Shown here one piece after another: positions 26,236-36,155 of a stretch of 53,783 nt of DNA. Below the pieces are notes generated by a model. That model ran no database searches, was not told the DNA's origin, and saw only the letters and a list, made by a program, of their open reading frames with translations. A program made the position numbers and the translations under genes. The stretch is from Paralimibaculum aggregatum (GTDB lineage: Bacteria > Pseudomonadota > Alphaproteobacteria > Rhodobacterales > Rhodobacteraceae): positions 1 to 53,783 of the forward strand of contig NZ_BSYI01000039.1 of the NCBI RefSeq assembly GCF_030270585.1, read 5' to 3'. Every line of letters starts with the position of its first letter. Position 1 is the first letter of the stretch.

Positions 26236-27084
26236 ATGAAACTGTTGCGTTACGGGCCTGCGGGCGCCGAGAAGCCCGGCATCCTCGATGCCGCCGGCCG
26301 GATCCGCGATCTCTCCGGGGTCTCGCCGGATCTCGAGGGCGAGGCGGTCGGCCTCGCGGCGCTCGACAGGCTGCGCGCGATCGACCCGGAGAGCCTGCCG
26401 CCGGTGGCCGGCGAGCCGCGGATCGGCGCCTGCGTCGCGCGCACGCCGACCTTCCACTGCGTCGGGCTCAACTATGTCAACCACGCCAAGGAGAGCGGCA
26501 TGGCGCCGCCGACCGAGCCGGTGCTGTTCAACAAGGCGGCCTCGGCGCTGTGCGGCCCGTTCGAGCCGATCATCCAGCCGAAGGGTTCGACCAAGCTCGA
26601 CTACGAGGTCGAGCTCGGCATCGTGATCGGCGCGCGCACCCAGCACATCTCCGAGGCCGATGCGCTCTCGGCGGTGGCCGGCTACTGCGTGATCAACGAT
26701 GTCAGCGAGCGGGCCTTCCAGAACGAGCGGCTCGGGCAGTGGGTCAAGGGCAAGTCCTCGCCGAATTTCGGGCCGACCGGGCCCTGGCTGGTCACCGCCG
26801 ACGAGGTGCCGGACCCGCAGGCGCTGGGCTGCTGGCTCACCGTGAACGGTGAGGACCGGCAGCGCTCCAGCACCGCCGACATGATCTTCTCGGTGCGCGA
26901 GATCGTCTCCTACCTGTCGCGCTTCATGGTGCTGATGCCGGGCGACCTGATCGCCACCGGCACGCCGGAGGGCGTGGCCATGGGCATGACCCCGCAGGCC
27001 TGGCTGACCCCGGGCGACGAGGTCCGTCTCGGCATCGACGGGCTGGGCGAGCAGGCCCAGACCGTCGTCGCCTTCCCGGGCTGA
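26236..27084 (+). CDS. fumarylacetoacetate hydrolase (FAH) family protein
   Basis: A 282-aa FAH-family protein. Seen: CVGLNYVNHAKESGM, PVLFNKAASALCGPF, the metal-ligand segment LDYEVELGIVIG, GYCVINDVSERAFQ, KGKSSPNFGPTGPWLVT and LMPGDLIATGTPEGVAMG. The family hydrolyses or decarboxylates 2-oxo acids, including 2,4-dioxo sugar acids and oxaloacetate. Placed between ltaE and denD (4 nt upstream of denD), it probably acts on an oxidised acid sugar. It is one candidate for a step in place of the missing isomerase. Confidence 0.9.
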   Translation: MKLLRYGPAGAEKPGILDAAGRIRDLSGVSPDLEGEAVGLAALDRLRAIDPESLPPVAGEPRIGACVARTPTFHCVGLNYVNHAKESGMAPPTEPVLFNKAASALCGPFEPIIQPKGSTKLDYEVELGIVIGARTQHISEADALSAVAGYCVINDVSERAFQNERLGQWVKGKSSPNFGPTGPWLVTADEVPDPQALGCWLTVNGEDRQRSSTADMIFSVREIVSYLSRFMVLMPGDLIATGTPEGVAMGMTPQAWLTPGDEVRLGIDGLGEQAQTVVAFPG

Positions 27085-27088
27085 GCCG

Positions 27089-28072
27089 ATGCGCGTTCTC
27101 ATCATCGGCGGCGGCGGCTTTCTCGGGCAGAAGCTGGCCCGCCGCCTCGCCGCCGCGGGCGAGCTGGCGGGCCGCGCGATCACCGCGCTGACGCTGGCCG
27201 ACCTGGCGCCGCCGGCGCCGGTGACCGGCCGCGTCGCCTCGCAGTCGCTGGCGCTCGACATCACCGACATGGCCGCCACCGGCGCGTTGATCGGCGCCGG
27301 GCACGACGTGATCTACCACCTCGCGGCGGTGGTCTCCGGCCAGGCCGAGGCGGAGTTCGACCTCGGCATGGCGGTCAATCTCGACGGCGCGCGCCATGTC
27401 TTCGAGGGCGCCCGCGCGCTCGGCGCCGCCGAGGGCAGCCGGCCGATGGTGATCTTCACCTCCTCGATCGCGGTCTATGGCGGCGAGCTGCCCGAGCCGA
27501 TCCCGGACTGGGCGGGGCTGACCCCGACCAACTCCTACGGCGCGCAGAAGGCCGCCGGCGAGCTGATGCTGGCGGACTATTCCCGCAAGGGCTTCCTCGA
27601 CGGGCGCGCGCTGCGCCTGCCGACGATCTCGATCCGCCCGGGCAAGCCGAACAAGGCCGCCTCCTCCTTCATGTCCTCGATCTTCCGCGAGCCGCTGCAG
27701 GGCGAGCCGGCGATCTGCCCGGTGAGCCCGGACTACACGCACTGGTTCCTCTCGCCGCGGGCCTGCATCGAGAACCTGGTGCACGCCGCGACGATCCCGG
27801 ACGAGACCTGGGGCCCGCGCCGGGCGCTGGCCCTGCCCGGGCGCACCCACCGCATCGGCGACATGGTCGAGGCGATGCGCCGCGTCGCCGGCGACGCGCC
27901 CTGCGAGCTGATCCGCTGGCAGCGCGACCCGGAGATCGAGAGCATCGTGCTCGGCTGGAAGGCGCGGCTCGACCCGGCCCGCGCGCTCGAGCTCGGCTTC
28001 GTCGCCGATGCCAGCTTCGAGGACAACATCCGCTACTTCCTGGAGGACGACATCCTCCCCGCCAGCCATTGA
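27089..28072 (+). CDS. denD: D-erythronate dehydrogenase (NAD-dependent epimerase/dehydratase fold)
   Basis: A 327-aa extended SDR matching DenD: NAD motif LIIGGGGFLGQKLARRL, VIYHLAAVVSGQAEAEFDLG, FTSSIAVYGG with catalytic Tyr/Lys in NSYGAQKAAGELML, then RLPTISIRPGKPNKAASSF. DenD oxidises D-erythronate at C2 to 2-oxo-tetronate, which OtnI normally isomerises before OtnK and OtnC act. otnK and otnC lie 9 kb upstream under a related operator. The assignment rests on family resemblance plus context. Confidence 0.88.
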   Translation: MRVLIIGGGGFLGQKLARRLAAAGELAGRAITALTLADLAPPAPVTGRVASQSLALDITDMAATGALIGAGHDVIYHLAAVVSGQAEAEFDLGMAVNLDGARHVFEGARALGAAEGSRPMVIFTSSIAVYGGELPEPIPDWAGLTPTNSYGAQKAAGELMLADYSRKGFLDGRALRLPTISIRPGKPNKAASSFMSSIFREPLQGEPAICPVSPDYTHWFLSPRACIENLVHAATIPDETWGPRRALALPGRTHRIGDMVEAMRRVAGDAPCELIRWQRDPEIESIVLGWKARLDPARALELGFVADASFEDNIRYFLEDDILPASH

Positions 28073-28079
28073 GGCCCAG

Positions 28080-28835
28080 ATGACCGACCGAACCGCCCCC
28101 CTCGTCCTCCTCGTCACCGGCGCCTCCAGCGGCATCGGCCGCGCCACCGCCGAAGCCGCCGCCCGCGCCGGGCACAAGGTGGTGCTGGCGGCGCGCGGCG
28201 CCGAGAAGCTCGAGGCCGTGGCCGCCGAGATCGGCGGCGGCACGCTCGCGGTGCCGACCGATGTCGCCGACCCGGCCTCGGTCGAGGCGCTCTTCGCCCG
28301 CATCGGCGAGACCCATGGCCGGCTCGACGCGGTGTTCAACAATGCCGGGGTCTCGCTGCCGACGACGCTGGTCGGCGATGTCTCCTGGGAGGACTGGCGC
28401 CGGGTGGTCTCGATCAATCTCGACGGCGCCTTCCTGATCGCCGCCGCCGCGTTCCGGATGATGCGCGCGCAAAGCCCGCAGGGCGGGCGCATCGTCAACA
28501 ACGGCTCGATCTCGGCGCATGCGCCGCGCTACGGCTCGGTCGCCTACACCGCCTCCAAGCACGCGATCACCGGGCTCACCAGGTCGCTGGCGCTCGACGG
28601 GCGGGCCTTCTCCATCGCCTGCGGCCAGATCGACATCGGCAACGCCGCCTCGGCGATGACCGCGCAGATGACCGGCGGCGTGCCGCAGGCCGATGGCGAG
28701 ATCCGCGCCGAGCCGGTGATGGACGTGACCCATGTCGCCGCCGCGGTGCTCTCGATGATCGAGCTGCCGCTGGCCAGCAACGTGCTGTTCCAGACCATCA
28801 TGGCAACCAACATGCCCTTCGTCGGGCGCGGCTGA
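28080..28835 (+). CDS. short-chain dehydrogenase/reductase
   Basis: A 251-aa classical SDR: LLVTGASSGIGRATAEAAAR, VFNNAGVSLP, Ser in VNNGSISAHAPR, Tyr/Lys in VAYTASKHAITGLT. AARG after beta-2 suggests NADP preference. It starts 7 nt after denD and belongs to the same operon, so a tetronate- or polyol-type alcohol is a reasonable substrate. The exact substrate is unknown. Confidence 0.9.
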   Translation: MTDRTAPLVLLVTGASSGIGRATAEAAARAGHKVVLAARGAEKLEAVAAEIGGGTLAVPTDVADPASVEALFARIGETHGRLDAVFNNAGVSLPTTLVGDVSWEDWRRVVSINLDGAFLIAAAAFRMMRAQSPQGGRIVNNGSISAHAPRYGSVAYTASKHAITGLTRSLALDGRAFSIACGQIDIGNAASAMTAQMTGGVPQADGEIRAEPVMDVTHVAAAVLSMIELPLASNVLFQTIMATNMPFVGRG

Positions 28836-28856
28836 AGCAGAAAGAGGGAGGGCGGC

Positions 28857-29237
28857 ATGACGTACCGGCTCGATCACGTGAACATCCGGACGGCGGACCC
28901 CGAACGGCTGGTGGAGTGGTATGGCCGGGTGCTCGGGCTCGAGAGCGGCTGGCGCCCGCCCTTCGATTTCCCCGGCGCCTGGCTCTATGCCGGCGAGCAT
29001 CCGGTGATCCATCTCGTCGGCGTCGCGGTGACCCCCGGCGCGGCGGCGGATGCGGTGCGGATCGAGCATTTCGCGCTGTCCGGCGACGATCTCGAGGGGT
29101 TCCGCGCGCGGCTCGCGGCCGCCGGCGTCGAGAGCCGGGAGCGCCCCGTGCCGGGGACGGATATCCTGCAGTTCAACCTGCGCGACCCGGACGGCAACCA
29201 CCTGCATATCGACTTCCGCACCGGCGAAACCGGCTGA
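28857..29237 (+). CDS. VOC (glyoxalase/dioxygenase fold) protein, 126 aa
   Basis: A single vicinal-oxygen-chelate module: YRLDHVNIRTADPERLVEWY, GAWLYAGEHPVIHLVG, IEHFALSGDD and NLRDPDGNHLHIDF. The metal His near residue 5 and a mid-chain His are present. The usual final Glu is not evident; HLHIDF replaces it. It is the last gene of the ltaE operon, with AGAGGGAGG upstream. It could be an isomerase or lyase acting on an oxo-acid. Confidence 0.85.
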   Translation: MTYRLDHVNIRTADPERLVEWYGRVLGLESGWRPPFDFPGAWLYAGEHPVIHLVGVAVTPGAAADAVRIEHFALSGDDLEGFRARLAAAGVESRERPVPGTDILQFNLRDPDGNHLHIDFRTGETG

Positions 29238-29523
29238 GGGCGGCCGGCGCCGGGTGAAATGGCCGGCCCGTTCACCGGATCTTAACGCCGATGGGGTGTA
29301 ACGGGGGCGTCGCGCGACACGTGCGGCGGGTCGGGTGCGATACGTCCCGTTGCAGAGAGGCTCCTGGCAAGAGCCTTCCCCCCCCCGGGCGGCCGCCCAT
29401 TCTCTCTCTCCCCCCCTTGGTCCCAAGGACCGCCGGACGGCCGATTTCCCCCCGCGAGCCCCCGTTCCAGAGGCCCGGCCCCCGCCGCGCCGCGCGCAGC
29501 CCGTGGCGCCGCGCCGGCCGGGC
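29238..29523. other. non-coding gap with small hairpins
   Basis: No gene is supported between the VOC gene and the repeat array. Small palindromes are visible, such as CCTTGGTCCCAAGG (29415-29428) and the stem GGTGAA/TTCACC near 29253-29275. A pyrimidine-rich run (29387-29417) has long C tracts. Nothing else is recognised. Confidence 0.6.
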
Positions 29524-29744
29524 TGCGCCCGCAGACCGGCATCGGCAGACCCGCGCCCGCGGACCGGCGCCCGCGGACCGGCGCCCGCGGACCGGCGTCG
29601 GCAGACCCGCGCGCGCGGATCGGCGCCCGCAGACCAGCGTCAGCAGACAGGCGTCGGCAGACAGGCGTCGGCAGACCGGCGCCCGCAGACCCGCCTCAGC
29701 AAACCGGCGCCCGCGGACCGGCGTCAGCAGACCGGCGTCAGCAG
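29524..29744. repeat. 14-bp tandem array, about 16 copies
   Basis: About 15.8 contiguous units of 14 nt, consensus GGCGYCNGCRGACC, no spacers. The last one and a half units (29724-29744) are the 3' end of the 2-hydroxyacid dehydrogenase gene, encoding its last residues and stop codon on the minus strand. The array may have expanded from that gene end. Since 14 is not a multiple of 3, all frames across it are artefacts. Confidence 0.9.
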
Positions 29745-30662
29745 CGGGTCGCCGGCGAAATGCGCCGCCATGTTGCGCACCACCAGGTCGCCCATCGCCA
29801 TGCGGGTCTTCACCGTCGCCGAGCCCTGATGCGGCGAGAGCACCACGTTCTCCATGGCGTAGAGCGTCTCGGGCACCTGCGGCTCCTCGGCAAACACGTC
29901 GAGCGCCGCGCCCCCCAGCCCGCCGGAGCCGAGCAGATCGACCATCGCGTCCTGGTCCACGATCGAGCCGCGGGCGACATTGACGAGGCAGCCCTCCGGC
30001 CCCAGCGCCTCGAGCACGGCGCGCGAGACGATCCCCTCGGTCGCCGGCGAGCCGGGCGCGATCACCACCAGCCAGTCCACCGCCCGTGCCATCTCCTCGA
30101 GATCGGCATAAAAGGGATAGGGCTGGTCGGCCTGCCGGCTGCGGCCGTGATAGACCACCTCCATCCTGAAGGCCTGGGCGCGGCGCGCGATCTCCTTGCC
30201 GATGCGCCCGAGCCCGAGGATGCCGAGGCGCCGCGCGGTGAGCTCGCCGGTCAGCGGGAAGTTCCCCTCCGCCGCCCAGCGCCCGGCGCGGACATAGGCA
30301 TCGGCCTGCGGCAGCCGCCGGCAGAGCGCGATCATCAGCCCGAGGGTCATCTCCGCCATCGCGTCGTTGAGCACGTCCGGCGTGTTCGAGACCTTGATGC
30401 CGCGGGCCTTGCAGGCGGCGATGTCGATCGCGTCGTAGCCCACGCCATAGGAGGCGATCATCTCGAGCGCCGGCAGCGCCGCCATGATCCCGGCCTCGAG
30501 CCCGGCATGGCCGTTGGTCGCCACCGCGCGGATGCGCGGGCCCGCCTCGGCCAGCAGCGCCGCCCGGTCCGGCAGCTCCCAGAGCCGGTGGACGGTGTGC
30601 GCCGCGCCGAGCGCTGCCTCCACATGGGGCATCATCGGCGCGATCTGCAGAATCTCGGGCAT
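29724..30662 (-). CDS. D-2-hydroxyacid dehydrogenase (glyoxylate/hydroxypyruvate reductase-like)
   Basis: A 312-aa NAD(P)-dependent D-isomer 2-hydroxyacid dehydrogenase. Seen: [17 protein letters not shown], the nucleotide fold [19 protein letters not shown] followed by HGRSRQ (favouring NADP), catalytic Arg in [14 protein letters not shown], Glu in [11 protein letters not shown] and His in [10 protein letters not shown]. The C-terminus PLLTPVC merges into the 14-bp repeat array, so its last residue and stop may derive from a repeat. Likely reduces hydroxypyruvate, glyoxylate or a 2-oxo-tetronate. It is divergent from the ABC importer, with an exact operator 16 nt before its ATG. Confidence 0.92.
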   Translation of the reverse strand: MPEILQIAPMMPHVEAALGAAHTVHRLWELPDRAALLAEAGPRIRAVATNGHAGLEAGIMAALPALEMIASYGVGYDAIDIAACKARGIKVSNTPDVLNDAMAEMTLGLMIALCRRLPQADAYVRAGRWAAEGNFPLTGELTARRLGILGLGRIGKEIARRAQAFRMEVVYHGRSRQADQPYPFYADLEEMARAVDWLVVIAPGSPATEGIVSRAVLEALGPEGCLVNVARGSIVDQDAMVDLLGSGGLGGAALDVFAEEPQVPETLYAMENVVLSPHQGSATVKTRMAMGDLVVRNMAAHFAGDPLLTPVC

Positions 30663-30677
30663 CGGGTTCTCCTCTTC

Positions 30678-30689
30678 TAAATCGATTTA
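30678..30689. promoter_or_regulatory. exact LacI-type operator between hydroxyacid dehydrogenase and ABC importer
   Basis: TAAATCGATTTA, exact, just upstream of the leftward ribosome site AGAGGAG. It would cover the leftward transcription start. A possible rightward promoter for the ABC operon lies beside it (TTGACC at 30699-30704, 17-nt spacer, CAATAT at 30722-30727). The site could control both directions. Confidence 0.75.
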
Positions 30690-30802
30690 AAAAACACATT
30701 GACCGAGCTTTGCCCCGGTCTCAATATCCAATTGGCCGCAGGCTGCGAGCGGGCGCCAGACCCGCCGCATGGGAACGGAGACCAGGGGAGGGCGGCGGCG
30801 TC

Positions 30803-31879
<1,077 letters not shown>

Positions 31880-31968
31880 GGGCCGCATCGCCCGGGACCC
31901 GCGGAAGACGGGCGCCGGGCCGGACTGAGGGGGCGCCATCCGCGCCCGGCAAGCCAGGGAGGACGACC

Positions 31969-33291
31969 ATGATCTCACGCCGTTCACTTCTGAAGGGCTC
32001 TGTGGCGCTCGGCGGCGCTGCGGTGACCCTCGATCTCGCGGGCTGGGCCAAGGCCTGGGCCGCGGACGACATGATGTACGCGCCCGAGGAGGGCGCGAGC
32101 CTGCAGCTGCTGCGCTGGAAGCGCTTCGTGCAATCCGAGGAGGACAGCTTCCTCGCGCTCGTCGCCGCCTTCACCGCGGCCACCGGGGTCGCGGTCGAGG
32201 TGCTCTCGGAGAGCATGGACGACGTGCAGCCGAAGGCCTCGGTGGCGGCCAATGTCGGCACCGGGCCGGACATGTTCTGGGGGCTCTACTCGCTGCCGCA
32301 CCTGTTCTCCGAGAAATGCATCGACGTCACCGATCTGTGCACGCATCTCGGCGAGAAATACGGCGGCTGGGCGCCCTCGGCCGAGGTCTACGGCACCTCG
32401 GGCGACAAGTGGATCGCGGTGCCGGTGGCCTACAACGCCAACCTGATCAACTTCCGCATCTCGGCGATGAACGAGGCCGGCTTCTCGGAGATGCCGGGCG
32501 ATCTCGAGGGCTTCCTCGAGCTCAACAAGGCGCTGAAGGGCATCGGCAAGCCCGGCGGCATGGCGCTCGGCCACGCCTCCGGCGACGGCAATGCCTGGGT
32601 GCACTGGGTGCTCTGGGCGCATGGCGGCTACCTCGTCGATGCCAATGACGAGGTGATCATCAACAGCCCGGAGACCGAGGCGGCGCTGGAATACGCCAGG
32701 CAGCTCTACGAGGCCTGGATCCCCGGCACCGCGTCGTGGAACGACGCCTTCAACAACAAGGCGTTCCTGGCCGAGGAGGTCTGGCTCACCAACAACGGCG
32801 TCTCGATCTATGCCGCGGCCAAGCGCCAGGCGGCGGAAGACCCGAAGATGGCGATGATCGCCGAGGACATGGACCACGCCTTCTGGCCGATCGGGCCGGC
32901 CGGCAAGCCGACCGAGTTCCACATCTGCTACCCGCTGCTCGGCATGCAGTACACCAGGTATCCGAACGCGGTGAAGGCCTTCATGCAGTTCCTGATGGAG
33001 GCGGAGCACTACGAGCCCTGGCTGGAGGGCGCGGTGGCCTATCTCAGCCATTCCTACAAGGCGGGCGACGACTTCGCCTTCTGGAGCGCCGATCCCAAGC
33101 TGGTGGCGGCCAAGCCGGCGGCCTGGCGGACCTCGACCGCCGGCCATCTCGGCTCGGTCGGCGAGAAGGCGGCGGCGGCGCTGGCCGATTTCATCGTGCT
33201 CGACATGGTGGCCAATGCCTGCTCGGGCCGCGAGAGCGTCTCCGGCGCGATCAAGATCGCCGAGCGCCAGGCCAAGCGGCTGTATCGCTGA
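31969..33291 (+). CDS. ABC transporter solute-binding protein (extracellular family 1)
   Basis: A 440-aa periplasmic sugar-type binding protein. It has a Tat-like leader (SRRSLLKGSVALGGAAVTLD) cut near AWAADD. The fold shows WKRFVQSEEDSFLALVAAF, NVGTGPDMFWGLYSLP and AYNANLINFRISAMNEAGF. It delivers substrate to the two permeases. Sugar-acid uptake (erythronate, threonate or a lactone) is inferred from context. A 20-nt palindrome follows the stop, as often seen after binding-protein genes to keep their transcript abundant. Confidence 0.92.
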   Translation: MISRRSLLKGSVALGGAAVTLDLAGWAKAWAADDMMYAPEEGASLQLLRWKRFVQSEEDSFLALVAAFTAATGVAVEVLSESMDDVQPKASVAANVGTGPDMFWGLYSLPHLFSEKCIDVTDLCTHLGEKYGGWAPSAEVYGTSGDKWIAVPVAYNANLINFRISAMNEAGFSEMPGDLEGFLELNKALKGIGKPGGMALGHASGDGNAWVHWVLWAHGGYLVDANDEVIINSPETEAALEYARQLYEAWIPGTASWNDAFNNKAFLAEEVWLTNNGVSIYAAAKRQAAEDPKMAMIAEDMDHAFWPIGPAGKPTEFHICYPLLGMQYTRYPNAVKAFMQFLMEAEHYEPWLEGAVAYLSHSYKAGDDFAFWSADPKLVAAKPAAWRTSTAGHLGSVGEKAAAALADFIVLDMVANACSGRESVSGAIKIAERQAKRLYR

Positions 33292-33298
33292 GACGCAG

Positions 33299-33318
33299 CC
33301 GGGGCGGCGCCGCCGCCC
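33299..33318 (+). terminator. 20-nt palindrome after the binding-protein gene
   Basis: CCGGGGCGGCGCCGCCCCGG is a perfect palindrome 7 nt after the stop and 33 nt before the first permease gene. It is probably an mRNA-stabilising or partial terminating hairpin that raises binding-protein levels over the permeases. Confidence 0.7.
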
Positions 33319-33351
33319 CGGCCATCCGACCCGACCCGGGAGACAGGCCCG

Positions 33352-34392
33352 ATGGCCGAAACACCGCTCGAGACCGCCCGCCGGGCCGCTGCCCCGGACG
33401 ACGCCGCCTCCGCCTGGACGCGGCTGCAGTCCAACCGCAACTGGCTCGGCTTCTGGTTCATGCTGCCGGCGGCGGCCTTCCTGATCCTGTTCCTGGCCTA
33501 TCCGCTGGGGCTCGGGGTCTGGCTCTCCTTCACCGATGCCAAGGTCGGCTCGGAGGGCGAATGGATCGGGCTGGAAAACTACGAATGGCTGCTCGGCGTG
33601 GCGCCGGTCTCCGACTTCCTCGGGATCATCGCCAACGAGCTCTTCGGCACCGAGTTCGAGCTGGAGGGCGACACCACCTTCTGGCTCTCGGTGTTCAACA
33701 CGCTGCTCTACACCGTGGTGGCGAGCGCGATAAAATTCGCCATCGGGCTCTACCTGGCGCTGCTGCTGAACCGGCACATGCCGTTCAAGGCGATCATCCG
33801 GGCGGTGGTGCTGATCCCCTTCATCGTGCCCACCGTGCTCTCGGCGATCGCCTTCTGGTGGATCTTCGACACGCAGTTCTCGATCCTCACCTGGATGCTG
33901 CAGGGGCTCGGCGCGATCGCCGAGGACCACCAGATCAACTGGCTGGGCGACGAGACCATGGCGCGGGCCAGCGTGATCTTCGCCAATATCTGGCGCGGCG
34001 TGCCGTTCATCGCGATCACCCTGCTGGCCGGGCTGCAGACCGTCTCGGCCTCGCTCTACGAGGCGGCGGTGATCGACGGCGCCACCCGCTGGCAGATGTT
34101 CCGCTACATCACCTACCCGCTGCTGACCCCGATCATCGCCGTGGTGATGACCTTCTCGGTGCTGTTCACCTTCACCGATTTCCAGCTGATCTGGGTGCTG
34201 ACCCGCGGCGGTCCGTTCAACGCCACGCATCTGATGGCGACGCTCTCCTACCAGCGCGCGATCCTCGGCGGCTATCTCGGCGAGGGGGCGGCGATCTCGA
34301 CCGCGATGATCCCCTTCCTGCTGGCCGCGATCATGTTCTCCTGGTTCGGGCTGCAGCGGCGCAAGTGGCAGCATGGAGGCCGCGATGACTAG
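33352..34392 (+). CDS. ABC transporter permease, CUT1 type, subunit 1
   Basis: A 346-aa inner-membrane permease. The first membrane segment is FMLPAAAFLILFLAYPLGLG (about 40-60). The periplasmic loop that follows is long, and five more segments come after it. The EAA loop that contacts the ATPase is EAAVIDGATRWQMFRYITYP. The family is MalF/UgpA. It overlaps the second permease gene by 8 nt. Confidence 0.92.
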   Translation: MAETPLETARRAAAPDDAASAWTRLQSNRNWLGFWFMLPAAAFLILFLAYPLGLGVWLSFTDAKVGSEGEWIGLENYEWLLGVAPVSDFLGIIANELFGTEFELEGDTTFWLSVFNTLLYTVVASAIKFAIGLYLALLLNRHMPFKAIIRAVVLIPFIVPTVLSAIAFWWIFDTQFSILTWMLQGLGAIAEDHQINWLGDETMARASVIFANIWRGVPFIAITLLAGLQTVSASLYEAAVIDGATRWQMFRYITYPLLTPIIAVVMTFSVLFTFTDFQLIWVLTRGGPFNATHLMATLSYQRAILGGYLGEGAAISTAMIPFLLAAIMFSWFGLQRRKWQHGGRDD

Positions 34393-35302
34393 AACCGGCG
34401 AGCCGAGGGACAGCGCGGTGCAGGTCACCGGCGATGCCGCGGATCACCGCGAGGGGATCGACCATCTGGAGACCCGGCTGTCGCGGATGGTGACGCTCTG
34501 GCTGCCGCTCGGGATCATCATGCTGGTGCTGCTGTTCCCGTTCTACTGGATGACGCTGACGGCGATCAAGCCGGATGCCGAGCTGATCGACCTCGACACC
34601 ACCAACCCGCTCTGGACCTGGCACCCGACCTTCAAGCACATCTACGTGCTGCTGTTCGAGACCGACTACCCGGTCTGGCTGTGGAACACGATGTCGGTGG
34701 CGATCGGCTCCACCGTGCTGTCGCTGATCGCCAGCGTCGGCGCCGCCTATGCCATCGTGCGGCTGCGCTACCGCGGGGCCAACTGGGTCGGCGGGGCGAT
34801 CTTCCTCGCCTATCTGGTGCCGCCCTCGATCCTGTTCATCCCGCTGGCCAAGGTGGTGTTCGACTACGGGCTCTTCGACACCCCCTTCGCGCTGATCCTG
34901 ACCTATCCGACGATCCTGATCCCGTTCTCCACCTGGCTGCTGATGGGCTATTTCAAGACCATCCCCTTCGAGCTCGAGGAATGCGCGCTGATCGACGGCG
35001 CGACGCGCTGGCAGATCCTCGTGCGGATCGTGCTGCCGCTGGCGATCCCGGGGCTGATCTCGGCCTTCATCTTCTGCTTCACGCTGTGCTGGAACGAGTT
35101 CATCTATGCGCTCACCTTCATCTCCGACCAGTCGAACAAGACGGTGCCGGTGGCGATCGTGACCAACTTCACCGATGGCGACATCTTCCGCTGGGGCTCG
35201 ATCATGGCCGGCGCGCTGGTCGGCTCGCTGCCGCTGGTGGTGCTCTACGCCTTCTTCGTCGAGCACTACGTGGCGGCGATGACGGGGGCGGTGAAGGAGT
35301 GA
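34385..35302 (+). CDS. ABC transporter permease, CUT1 type, subunit 2
   Basis: A 305-aa MalG/UgpE-type permease. The first membrane segment is LPLGIIMLVLLFPFYWMTLT (about 40). Later marks are IFLAYLVPPSILFIPLAKVV and the EAA loop EECALIDGATRWQILVRIVL. GGAGG lies 5 nt before the ATG, inside the previous gene. It completes the importer. Confidence 0.92.
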   Translation: MTRTGEPRDSAVQVTGDAADHREGIDHLETRLSRMVTLWLPLGIIMLVLLFPFYWMTLTAIKPDAELIDLDTTNPLWTWHPTFKHIYVLLFETDYPVWLWNTMSVAIGSTVLSLIASVGAAYAIVRLRYRGANWVGGAIFLAYLVPPSILFIPLAKVVFDYGLFDTPFALILTYPTILIPFSTWLLMGYFKTIPFELEECALIDGATRWQILVRIVLPLAIPGLISAFIFCFTLCWNEFIYALTFISDQSNKTVPVAIVTNFTDGDIFRWGSIMAGALVGSLPLVVLYAFFVEHYVAAMTGAVKE

Positions 35303-35321
35303 GACGCCCCGCGCCGCCGGC

Positions 35322-35413
35322 TGCGCGGCGCGCCGGGGGGTGCGCGGCGCTCCAGGGGTTTTGCGCGGCGCTCCGGGGGTTGCGCGACGCTCCCGGTGCC
35401 CTGGCGGGCACCG
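35322..35413. repeat. four degenerate ~20-nt repeats followed by a hairpin
   Basis: Downstream of the permease, units starting TGCGCGGCGC occur at 35322, 35341, 35362 and (TGCGCGACGC) 35381, each 19-21 nt. A perfect 8-bp hairpin (CGGTGCCC 35394-35401, GGGCACCG 35406-35413) closes the series and probably terminates the ABC operon. The rest of the gap to 35668 holds only GC-rich sequence, then an AT-rich segment (about 35612-35640) likely to be the next promoter. Confidence 0.6.
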
Positions 35414-35668
35414 TCCGCCGCCGCGCGGTGGCCCGCCACCACCCCCGCCGCCGCCCCGCGCTGCGCGCGGTCTGGCGGCCGGGCCGGCAGGGGGCGGATG
35501 AACCAGCGCGCCGGCCCGGCGCCGCCGGATGGAAAGGCGCGGCGCCTGCCGGGGCGGGAGGGGTTGCGGGCACGGGTGGCGGGCACGGGCGGCCATCCCG
35601 CGCCCCGCCAGTTGAATTCTGAATCGGAACTGTTGCCAATCCCGGCCGCCGGCAGCAGGATGCGGCGC

Positions 35669-36103
35669 ATGACCTGGTCCATCCATCACGTGAACCTGCC
35701 GGCGCCCGATGTCCGGGCCTCCGCCCGGTTCTACACCGAGATCCTCGGCCTGACCGAGGGCACCTGGGTGTTTCCGCCGGCCGGCGAGGTCGGCCAGATC
35801 TCCGCCGATCCGGCCCGCCTCACGGTCTTCCCCTGCCCGGCCGCGGCCGAGGGCGCCAATGCCGGGCTGCACCTGATCCGCCCGGAGCCGGAATTCGCCC
35901 GGAAGAACGGCCTCGACCACAACCCCTCGATCGGCGGGCATGTGGCGATCCAGGTGCCGGATCTCGACGCGGTGATCGCCCGGCTCACCGCCGCCGGCAT
36001 CCCGTTCTCCTTCGCGCCGACCTACGCGATCCCGCGGATGCGGCATGTCTATGTCTACGATCCGGCGATGAACCTCTTGGAGATCAACGAGATCGTGCGA
36101 TGA
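35669..36103 (+). CDS. VOC (glyoxalase/dioxygenase fold) protein, 144 aa
   Basis: A VOC module: WSIHHVNLPAPDVRASARFY, IGGHVAIQVPDLDAVIARL and YVYDPAMNLLEINEIVR, where the final Glu metal ligand is present. It is distinct from the 126-aa VOC protein of the ltaE operon. The ATG at 35669 has AGGA 8 nt upstream; an ATG 9 nt earlier is possible. ltnD follows after 52 nt, so they are likely co-transcribed. Confidence 0.88.
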   Translation: MTWSIHHVNLPAPDVRASARFYTEILGLTEGTWVFPPAGEVGQISADPARLTVFPCPAAAEGANAGLHLIRPEPEFARKNGLDHNPSIGGHVAIQVPDLDAVIARLTAAGIPFSFAPTYAIPRMRHVYVYDPAMNLLEINEIVR

Positions 36104-36155
36104 TCCGGTGACGGCGGCAGGCAGCGGCCGCCGCGGCATCACAGGGGAGGACGCG

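Noticed and set aside
29524-29744. CRISPR array
   Set aside because: Units are 14 nt with no spacers between them and no cas genes are present. The 16- and 25-bp arrays fail for the same reason.
35612-35640. A sixth TAAATCGATTTA-type operator upstream of the VOC-ltnD pair
   Set aside because: The AT-rich stretch has GAATTCTGAATCGGAA but lacks the AAnCGnTT core. It looks like a promoter, not the same operator.
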